In this document: positions 56,486 to 64,000 of the stretch, piece by piece
Position numbering within the stretch: the first letter of the stretch is position 1
How the letters are laid out: each line of letters starts with the position of its first letter
The notes under the pieces: generated by a model
Seen by the model: the letters and a program-made list of their open reading frames with translations, nothing else
Databases searched by the model: none
What the model was told of the DNA's origin: nothing
Source of the DNA: Elymus sibiricus
Lineage: Eukaryota; Streptophyta; Magnoliopsida; Poales; Poaceae
Length of the DNA: 64,000 bases
Direction: 5' to 3'
Assembly (NCBI GenBank): GCA_039707655.1
Contig: CM077665.1
Span: forward strand, 443,795,531 to 443,859,530
Translations under genes and position numbers: made by a program

Positions 56486-57354
56486 TGTCAGAATCGGGGC
56501 TCCGCAGACCCAAGGAGGTTCGAACTCTGGGGCGTCTGCGAAGATCCTAACCAGCTCAAGTCTCAAGCCTGCCGCTCCACAGCCAGACCCTGCCGAAGAT
56601 GCGTGAGAGTGCAAGAAGATGGACACGAGAGATTTACCCAGGTTCGGGCCACCTTGCGGTGTAAAACCCTACTCCTTCTTTGGTGGATTGGCCTCACGAG
56701 GAGGTTTGTGGATGAACTAGTACAGTGGTTGAGCGACCTCGCGAGGGCTCTTCAGTGAGTGTCGATCCCCTCCCCCATGGTGGTGGCTAGTCCCTATTTA
56801 TAGCGGGCCTTGGTCCTCTTCCCTTATCGCACAGGCGGGAAGGGATCCTACAACGGCCAAATTCGAAAGGGGACAGGAGGTACATCTTATCCTGACTAAA
56901 GGTGGTCTTCTCCTGCAAAGCTCCTGGCGTGACGCGGAGGTGGGCTCGGCGATGACATCTGTCCTGCCGAACCCGTGGTCTTGGTCTTGTTGCACCGGAA
57001 TGGAAACCTTAGGGGGGTTCCTTGGGAACCCGCGTTCGTTCTTGCCTCCTTAGCACGAAAGGGGAAACTGTCTCTGCTGCGCCCACTGGCGCCCACCTGC
57101 CTTGGTCGTCATGGCTCACGTCATCGCGGCCTCCTGAGGCCGGGCGCTGCATAGGAATCTCCGCTCCTCGAGGGGCAGCCTGGGGAGGCCGCTCCCCTGG
57201 AGGTCTTGGTGCCGTTCCCATCGGGAGGCTGTGGCCCTCGCGAGGGTCTTGTCTTGAGGGGTTTGTCGCCAGGCCGTACTGGGCCGTCGAGGTGGGCCAC
57301 ACGCTGGGCCGCAGGCAGGCAGGTCTGGGTACCCCCGATCCCAGAATGCTGACG
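56486..57354 (-). repeat. 5' LTR of element L
   Basis: 869 bp, same length as the 3' LTR. Its U3 end reads CGTCAGCATTCTGGG in LTR direction; the expected first T is a C. With the changed base in the other LTR this means that neither copy keeps the canonical terminal TG. Confidence 0.92.
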
Positions 57355-57359
57355 GTTAC

Positions 57360-57685
57360 TAGCTATGGACACATAGGTCTGGAGTGAACTACTCACACAT
57401 CATCATGGAGGTAGCAAGGTTGATGTAGACGGCCTCCGTGATGGATTCCCCCTCTGACAGAGTACCAGAAAAGGCCTCCAGATGGGATAGCGGAAGAACA
57501 AAGACTTGCGGCGGAGAAAAAATTGTTTTGGGTGGCTCTTTGATGTTTTTGGGGTAATTGGGAATATATATAAGTGGAATCAGGTCAGGAGGTTCCACGA
57601 GGGCCCCCCATGGGGGAACACCCTACCCACCAGAACGCGCCCTGGTGGCTTGTGGCCACCAGCCACCAGGACGTGCCCTGGTGAG
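57360..57685 (-). repeat. 5' LTR of element J, part 2
   Basis: Continuation of the LTR left at 45523. It holds TATATATA on the minus strand (57548-57558) and dense GC-rich inverted repeats upstream of it, including the 12-bp palindrome CCCCCATGGGGG (57605-57616). The true start of this LTR (GACGTATCA in + direction) is not found; it seems truncated near 57685. Confidence 0.7.
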
Positions 57686-57770
57686 TATGATGATGGTTCC
57701 CCCTTATGGACTAAAACCCTTTGGTTTATATAGACACCAGGGGTACCTGGGGTTACACATGGTCGGTTAC
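57686..57770. other. Short LTR-like remnant at the edge of element K
   Basis: About 85 bases with TTTATATAGACACCAGGGGT. They resemble the core-promoter zone of another Gypsy LTR in reverse. The last five bases, GTTAC (57766-57770), would be the target duplication of element K. Confidence 0.35.
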
Positions 57771-58325
57771 TGTCGTGGTTTTATCAACCCGGTAGATGTC
57801 CTCGTAACAACACTTAGGTGTGAGGCCATCGCCGCTTGGTGGCGACTCGAAGGGGTTAAGCGAGAGAGAGAGAGAGTCGGGTTTACCCAGGTTCGTCCCC
57901 TCCTATGGAGGTAATAGCCTACGTCCTGCTTTTTGTGTATTGGATGAATAGATCTCGATTACAAGGGTGCGAAATCGCTAACCTAGCTATCGAGAGGTTG
58001 TAACTTGAGTCTTTTGCCCTAGGGGCCCGCCTTTATATATAGGTCAAGTCCTAGGGTTTACAACAGAGTCCGGGTCATATTATGACCCGTGATCTACTAC
58101 ATCTCTAACTTATCTTGCACCTTAAGGAAACTTTAACCGGCGTCCTTAGCTTCATGGGCTTTAAGCCGCCGTCTTCTGGTGGTGGGCCGCCCGGCGTCTT
58201 GGTCAGTCGCCACCTTACTTATCTTGTACTCAGGACACGGCCCACTCAATCTTGGTTGCAGAGTCATTGATATGTTTAACCCGGCCCAGTATGGCGGGTT
58301 ACACCGTGAAGTTATATCCCCGACA
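57771..58325 (-). repeat. 3' LTR of element K
   Basis: 555 bp. In its own direction it starts TGTCGGGGATATAAC and ends ACCACGACA. TATATATAAAGG on the minus strand (58030-58041) is the likely core promoter. Confidence 0.88.
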
Positions 58326-58634
58326 TTAGGCCCCAGATTGACTTGAATTCATTCATGTCAATAGATCTTTCCTCCCTGTGGCGGCTCATCTTTGAACTGG
58401 TATCTTCAATAGATTTCATAACACCGGCTTGTTCTGCTCCCACACTTGTCATTTTCCCAACGTTCATTTATTATGATGTCATCTTTGCTGATCGTTGTTC
58501 TTCAAAGTCATCATAACGTATCCCCTCGAAGACTGCGCCAAATCTAGGTGGGTGCAAAAATCGAGGATTGCTTGTAGCCACAAATTTACCATGGTCGCTT
58601 CATTTTTTGCGGTGCCGCTTCACTTACTTCTTCT

Positions 58635-58642
58635 TATAAATA
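58635..58642 (+). promoter_or_regulatory. TATA box for the antisense gene of element K
   Basis: TATAAATA followed by GGCCCC. About 30 bases downstream a CT-rich leader begins (CATCGTCTTCCTCCTCC), as in typical plant gene starts. A leader intron follows (donor at 58820, acceptor ending 59239) before the ATG at 59257. Confidence 0.6.
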
Positions 58643-59256
58643 GGCCCCACTGGAACCTTTCCTCATCGTCTTCCTCCTCCTGCTTCTCCATTGACTGAAC
58701 ACCAGCCAAGCTCCCAGGGCGGCTTCGAGGTCCTTCGACTCCATTGCCGGCATCGTCAAGCCCGCTCACGACCGATGAAGCGAACTCAATCATCTTTGTC
58801 CCTGCTCCGACGCCATCTGGTATGAATCCCCACCATTTAAGGTTTTGGTATTTTCGGTGTTCTTGCCGCCCTCATAGTGTTCATCTGAAACTTCATTAGT
58901 AGATCCATATATTATCCGTTCATTGCAGTGTATTCTTAGAACGTCCTCCGCTCCATTTTCCTTTAAAGTAGATCTAAAACAAATCGTCAAGGGTTATCCT
59001 TTGGACTGCTGTAGTTTCGGTCGTTCCGTCGGCTAGAACATATATACCACTGTTTTTTCTTTGTTTAATTAGATCCGCCCAGAGGGAAACTTTTCATAGA
59101 AATCTGTTTGTGACCCAATGTCGTTGCTAAGTGTTGAAGATGTCCCTTTGGCATTGTCAAATTTCGCCGGCTCATAACAGTACTTTAATATAAGCGACTT
59201 ATAATCTGCTCCGACTTATTCTTCTCACTACTCTTGTAGCTACTGCTTAATCCGCC

Positions 59257-62123
59257 ATGGCTTCGAAAAACTCCAAAGTTTGTAACTGGGCTAAAAGCAA
59301 AGAATCCAAGCTTACGCTGGAGAACCTTGTGGATCAGGGCTTTTTGCCGACTCGAAAGACTATAAAGTGGTGAGCTCCTGAAGAAGAGCCAGACCCACAA
59401 CCACAACTAGGAGAAGTGGTAATATTTACTGATCATTTGCGCAGGGGCTTCCGCCCTCCCGGCTCAAAATTCATTAGAGACCTCTTGCAGTTCTTTAAGC
59501 TCAGGCCTCAAGACATCAGTCCGAACTCCATGACAAACATTTGTCAATTCCAAGTGTTATGTGAAGTGTACCTTCAAGTTGAGCCGTCTGTTACTCTGTT
59601 CAAAGAGTTCTTTTATTTTAACCATCAAATAGAAACAAAGAACGGTGCTTCCTGTGAGCTTGGTGGTGTTTACATCCAGAAGAGAAAGAAAAACGGCTTC
59701 CCAGAATCAAAGCTGGCGATTCATCCCAAAGGGTGGAACAAAGCCTGGTTCTATTGCAGAGATACTTCACCTGAAGGGGAAAATCCCTTTCCGGGTTTCA
59801 GATTGGAAAGACTTGGTAAAATGGAGCTTCCAAGTTGGCCAACTGACGAAGACAGAGTAAATTTGGCACCTCTTCATGCCAAACTGAGAGCCCTGACCGC
59901 ACATGGCCTGGCCGGGATAGATCTGATTTGTTGCTGGTTAAAGTGGTGAATGCAACCCGTCAGCTTAAGGGACGGCCTGATGTGTGATTATTCGGGCGCC
60001 TCAAACGATCCTCAACGATTTTCCCGTGAAAATATTACCGATAGTGTTCTTACCAAGGAAACAAAGAAGTTCTTCTCTGTCTCAAAAGAGCTGTGCAGCG
60101 TCACCGGCTTGGGTCCATTTTACCTTCTCAACCTGCTACCTCAGGTATTACCTATTTTCATTCACTTATCCATGCTTCTCTCGACTCGCCATTTACTCAT
60201 TATATGTTTCATGTATCTGTAGGCGGATTCTAACTTTTGGAAAGTTGAGCCTCAAGCCTCCCTTCCTGCTACGGGAAAAAAGAATGCCCCAGTCTCCGTG
60301 TCATCTTCAGAGGAGGAATCTAAGGTAGAACTTGACTCTCTCGGCTGCCTGTTTAATGAGCTTGCCGATGCGCCTTCTTGTCAGGACGACTCGGAATGTA
60401 GCCAAGCCGGCGAAACTGAGGTAACTCCAATTTCCCTCAATCCTTCGGAAATGCTTGCTCCTCGGAAACCAAGACAAGCCGTTCAGAAAGTTAAATTATC
60501 ACACCCAGAAGCTCATTTAGCTCCTGACTTTCTTTTGAAGAACACACAGTTTGCCGGCTCATCGAAATGCAAGACTCGGGATGATGAAGACCCTAATTTG
60601 TCTTATGCGCCGCCGGCTCGCAAACCACGCCATGAGGTGCACCATAGTCCAACTGATTCTTGCCCTAGAGCTGGTTTGTTTAAACAACCTCTCAGTCCTT
60701 CAAATTCCCTTTATCAGGAGTCTCCTTCATCATCAGGCGACTCAAGCGCGTCACAGCTTCCCCCTTTTAATATCAATCGCGGGTAAGCTTTTATTTTTTG
60801 TGAAGTCCGTGTTATATTTTCTTCGTCTGTTTTGATCTCGATCTTATGATAATTTCTATTATACCAATAATCCAGGGCCAAAGCTGTTGTGTCCAAACAG
60901 AAAGGCGGGTCATCCTCTGGACCAACAAGCCAAGAGACGCCAATTCTATTGAAGGTGACTCCAATGGTTGACTCTTCAGTTGAAAAGGAACTTGATGTGA
61001 GGGTAGAGCCGGAGGCTGCTACTGAGATACCTGGAATAAACGAGCCGGTTTTTATGGATGCTGCTCCTGAGATTGAGTCATCTGACCACAACATTCCAGA
61101 CGTTGTGTTTGTCAAAGAAAATTTGCAAGCCCCCACTACTTCCACTTCCTTAGCTAAAATTGTGAGCAAGGATGAATCAGCGACTTTGGATAAGGGAAAG
61201 GCCAAAATGGAATTCCTGGATTTATCCATACTTGGTGTTGAAGACTTGTATCAAGAGTACTTGCCCTGGCTGTCTGAGAGCCGAGAAATTGAAAAGAGCA
61301 AGGTAAATGCTATGAAGAAAAAATATGAGGTAATGTCCTCCTTTTACCATTGTCTTGCATACTACCATTAGCTTCCAAAGAACAACTTGTTATGATAAGC
61401 CGGTTTTATAGTATAACTGAAAGCCTGTAATATCCATGTAGCCCCCAAGGGCCGACTCATCTGCTTGAGATGAGGTGGATCTTTTAAGATAAAAGAATTT
61501 CGACATGTAGCCCCCAAGGGCCGACTCATCTGCTTGAGATGAGGCGGGTCTTTTAAGATAAAAGAATTTTGACCTGTAGCCCCCAAGGGCCGACTCATCT
61601 TCTTGAGATGAGCCAGGTCTTCTCCATTCTTTAATTTAAAGAGAGCTGAATTACATTAGCCCCCAAGTGTCAAGGATATTTGCTTGCAATCTTCTTGAGA
61701 CTTGTAAATCATAATTGTTGATGCTCGTTATTCATCCATCAAGGATATTGTGAAGATGCTGAGTCTGTTGCTGTGAGACTACATAAACGTCTCAAGGAGG
61801 AAAGGAGATTGAAAACCGAAGCCGAGTCCATGGCGGCTCACTTTGAAAACTCTGCCCGCGAGGCCAACGAATGTTTAGAACGGGCCATAAAATTGTTCGA
61901 GGCGAAAAAAACTGTCTTGACCAAACGTGCAGAGAAAGCTGAAAAGAACCTTGGCCCTATGAAAGAAAAATATGCTACCCGCGTAAAGCAGATCAATGAT
62001 ATGTTGACAGCAATCTTCGGTATGGGTTCTGACCTGCCTTTGTCAAAGTGCCGGTTTGTGAACCTTGTGGCGACTTATTATGCTTCCTCTTATGTGCAGG
62101 GCGAAAAAACCACAACCTTGTAG
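59257..62123 (+). pseudogene. Spliced antisense gene of element K (Transposase_28-like plus coiled coil)
   Basis: Exon 1 59257-60144 (MASKNSKVCNWAKSKESKLT, RGFRPPGSKFIRDLLQFFKL, CELGGVYIQKRKKNGFPESK, WNKAWFYCRDTSPEG) resembles the putative gypsy-type transposon family and has two in-frame TGA stops (59371, 59947). The intron 60145-60222 keeps phase 0. Exon 2 60223-60782 is acidic and Pro/Ser-rich. The intron 60783-60875 keeps the frame (NRG to GAKAVVSK). Exon 3 60876-61329 ends KKKYE at a donor. A last exon of about 61744-62123 is a strong coiled coil (RLHKRLKEERRLKTEAESM, RAEKAEKNLG); its phase does not fit exon 3 exactly, so a frameshift or an extra exon is likely. Confidence 0.75.
61437..61620. 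repeat. 69-bp tandem repeat in element K
   Basis: TGTAGCCCCCAAGGGCCGAC (with one variant at the first base set) starts at 61437, 61506 and 61575, an exact 69-base period. The third unit is partial. It lies in the intron between exons 3 and 4 of the antisense gene. Confidence 0.95.
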
Positions 62124-63135
62124 ATCTGCCAATCGTAAAATTGAAGACCATTTTCAGGTCCAGAGGCAGCCGGTGATATAGCTTGAAGACGGCTTAGAAG
62201 TTGGATGAGTCGCCTCGTCAGACGAGCCCCCTGGCGTAAGACAAACTTTTTGTGAAGGATTATGTGGCTCCACTATGAGCCTGTAATAGGAGTAGTGCTC
62301 TTCATAACTTTGAATTTGCTTTGTCGTGCCATCGTGCACGTTTGGCGCCTTTTGCCAGCGCCAAACTCTGATTTGACAAGCTTCTTGTTAATATGCTCAT
62401 GGCATTGTTCACTCTCGCACCTTCCTTGCTTAATTTCTGGTCATTTTTGACTATAAAGCAAATCTGGAGTAAGCTGGCACTACAGCCTGATTTTTTGAAA
62501 CTTGAGTCAATCGATTTTCTCCTTCAATAATATTGAAGACGGATGATCCAGAAACTAGTCATGATATGAACTCAGTTATGTAACCCGGCCATCCAAATAT
62601 AAGCCGGTGGCAAGGATAATATTGTACCTGAAAAAACGTAAGTATATATGTATATATTACTTTTTTAATAATCCGGCTCAATGAGACTCGGAAAAAAGAG
62701 ACTGGCATCCGAGGCTCAAGTCTTGCTTTCATGAAGCGGGCATAATAACCCATGGTTTGTCCTAGCTCTCTGTATGTCGGCTCTCACATGACTCAAGCCA
62801 ATGTTTTAACCTTAAAAGTTCAGGGTCCAGAAAAGGATTAACTTTTAAGAGTACATGGGGTCATCTGATCGAGGTCGCATCAAACATATAGGCAGGTTTA
62901 ACCATTTTTTTAGTGGCGTCTTTGCCGGGTCAAGAGGGTGAGAAATTTAAACTCGATGAGTTGGAAGCCCCCAAGTGACCTATGTTTCAAACAATAAAGA
63001 CTCATGCTAAATGTATAGGCTGAAACAGCAGAGGCCCCGAGTTTCGAGGATGCCGGCTTTATTGTATTTGAACATAAAGAAGTATATACAGAATTTTGCA
63101 GGGGGGAGAATTACAAAAAGGTGAGCCGATGGCTC
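62124..63135. other. Spacer of element K between the two opposed genes
   Basis: About 1 kb with only short ORFs. The 3' ends of the antisense gene (plus strand) and of integrase (minus strand) face each other here, so any transcripts would converge. No domain recognised. Confidence 0.6.
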
Positions 63136-64000
63136 CTAAGTGTAATAAGGCCGCAGGTGTGCGATATTCCAGGGCTGGGTTGTTTCCTCCTGAGAAGTGT
63201 ATGAACCCTTTCGTAAGTCGACCAGGTAATACGATCCATTGTTAAGGTTTCGACTGATGACGAAAGGACCCTCCCAAGGCGGGGAGAGCTTGTACATCCC
63301 CGTTTGGTCTGGAATCAGACGGAGAACTAAGTCGCCTTCTTGAAAGGTACAGCTTCGGACTCTACGGCCGTGGTAGCGACGTATGTCTTGCTGGTATATC
63401 ACAGATCTGGCCGCTGCTAAGTCACGCTCCTCTTCCAAGGCATCCAAGGAGTCTTGGCGTGCTTGCTCATTATCCGCCTCAACATAAGCAGTCACCCGAG
63501 GCGAGTCATGACGAATATCGCTTGGGAGAACCGCCTCAGCCCCGTAAACCAGGAAGAATGGAGTGTATCCTGTGGATCTGTTGGCTGTTGTTCGAATACT
63601 CCAAAGTACTGAGGGGAGTTCTTCAACCCAACAACCCGGCGTTCGCTCGAGGGGCACCACGAGCCGGGGTTTGATCCCTCTCAAGATCTCTTGGTTGGCT
63701 CTTTCAGCTTGTCCGTTGGACTGCGGATGTGCTACCGCTGCTAAATCGAGCCGGATGTGCTCCCACTGGCAGAATTGCTCCATGGCTCCCTTGGACAGAT
63801 TTGTACCATTGTCAGTAATGATGCTGTGAGGGTAGCCGAAACGGAAAATCAGTTTCTTTAGAAATTTGACAGCGGTCTCCGCGTCATAATTGCTGACCGG
63901 CTCTGCCTCAATCCATTTGGTAAACTTATCAACCGCCACGAGTAAGTGGGTCTTTTTATCAGAGGACGGCTTGAATGGACCAACCATATCTAGCCCCCAG
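63136..64000 (-). CDS. Integrase of element K (partial at window edge)
   Basis: Open from the window edge to the stop at 63136, at least 288 codons. The full catalytic set is seen: Asp in GLDMVGPFKPS (63990-63988), Asp in IITDNGTNLSKG, Glu in HPQSNGQAERANQEILRG. The C-terminal chromatin-side end has LRLIPDQTGMYKLSPPWEGP and VISRNLNNGSYYLVDL, the GPY/F motif of Gypsy integrases, and ends WNIAHLRPYYT. There is no stop or frameshift, unlike the G copy. The zinc-binding N-terminus lies outside the window. Confidence 0.92.
   Translation of the reverse strand, partial: WGLDMVGPFKPSSDKKTHLLVAVDKFTKWIEAEPVSNYDAETAVKFLKKLIFRFGYPHSIITDNGTNLSKGAMEQFCQWEHIRLDLAAVAHPQSNGQAERANQEILRGIKPRLVVPLERTPGCWVEELPSVLWSIRTTANRSTGYTPFFLVYGAEAVLPSDIRHDSPRVTAYVEADNEQARQDSLDALEEERDLAAARSVIYQQDIRRYHGRRVRSCTFQEGDLVLRLIPDQTGMYKLSPPWEGPFVISRNLNNGSYYLVDLRKGSYTSQEETTQPWNIAHLRPYYT

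Larger units (their letters stand above)
45524..57354 (-). mobile_element. Gypsy LTR retrotransposon L (reverse) with antisense ORF
   Basis: Two LTRs of 869 bp each at 45524-46392 and 56486-57354, flanked by GCTAC (45519-45523) and GTTAC (57355-57359), a 5-bp target duplication with one substitution. In its own orientation: 5' LTR, primer site, gag-protease, reverse transcriptase remnant, tandem repeats, antisense ORF, polypurine tract, 3' LTR. A BARE1-type solo LTR sits inside. I counted about 43 mismatches between the LTRs by eye, close to 5 percent. Confidence 0.95.
57771..64000 (-). mobile_element. Gypsy LTR retrotransposon K (reverse, runs off the window)
   Basis: 3' LTR at the left (57771-58325), polypurine tract CAATCTGGGGCCTAA beside it, then an antisense ORF region on the plus strand, a spacer with 69-bp tandem repeats, and the integrase gene on the minus strand up to the window edge. 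Same plan as B, G and L. The integrase is intact as far as seen, so this may be the youngest or most complete element here. The far end is outside the window. Confidence 0.9.

Noticed and set aside
55287..56606. 439-codon plus-strand ORF across gag L
   Set aside because: It runs opposite to the well-supported gag-protease frame and crosses into the LTR. Its length comes from the high GC content.
57355..57770. GTTAC at 57355-57359 and 57766-57770 as one shared target duplication
   Set aside because: The first pairs with GCTAC at 45519 around element L. The second is the left flank of K. The identity is chance as far as can be told.

Overview
The window is intergenic DNA from a large grass genome, almost certainly Triticeae (wheat, barley, rye or Aegilops). 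The strongest pointer is a complete solo LTR of the BARE1/WIS/Angela Copia group (46493-48255). Around it lie several degenerate Gypsy elements nested in each other and a CACTA-type DNA transposon end. No rRNA, tRNA, CRISPR or bacterial operon is present. Almost all coding capacity belongs to transposable elements and most of it is broken by stops, frameshifts and deletions.

Layout. 1-486: unassigned. 487 to about 8950: Gypsy element B (5' LTR, gag, protease, no polymerase, then a degenerate ORF on the opposite strand). About 8950-21050: a long LTR-like repeat C, split by Gypsy element D (10203-18496, both LTRs, target duplication CTCCC). 21311-21795: solo LTR E (duplication CCGGC). 21958-22631: left part of an LTR (element F), entered by Gypsy element G (22632 to about 31731: gag, protease, RNase H, integrase, and an antisense B3-like ORF). 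From about 31732 to 39329: a CACTA element H that has lost its left end and carries a 0.5-kb tandem array and host-like genes including a spliced B3-domain gene. 39330-39797: F resumes. 39798-42547: two reverse-strand LTRs, the second a solo LTR (duplication CTCAT). 42553-45523 plus 57360 to about 57685: reverse-strand Gypsy J, whose LTR is split by reverse-strand Gypsy L (45524-57354, duplication GCTAC/GTTAC). L in turn contains the BARE1-type solo LTR (duplication ATCTC). 57771-64000: reverse-strand Gypsy K (3' LTR, spliced antisense ORF, intact integrase end) running off the window.

How the parts relate. B, G, L and K share one plan: an additional ORF lies between the pol region (or its remnant) and the 3' LTR, on the strand opposite to gag-pol. 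In B, L and K its product resembles the plant family called putative gypsy-type transposon (Transposase_28) followed by a coiled coil. In G it resembles a B3 DNA-binding domain. K and G have TATA boxes placed for antisense transcription, and K and L show plausible introns. Such antisense extra ORFs are known from the Tat lineage of Gypsy elements; their function is unknown. D, F and J are a second Gypsy type with a primer-binding site matching tRNA-Asp and only gag and protease-like coding. At 31731 the truncated 3' LTR of G abuts CACTA interior DNA. A single deletion explains the missing end of G, about 0.75 kb of the F LTR and the missing left end of the CACTA element.
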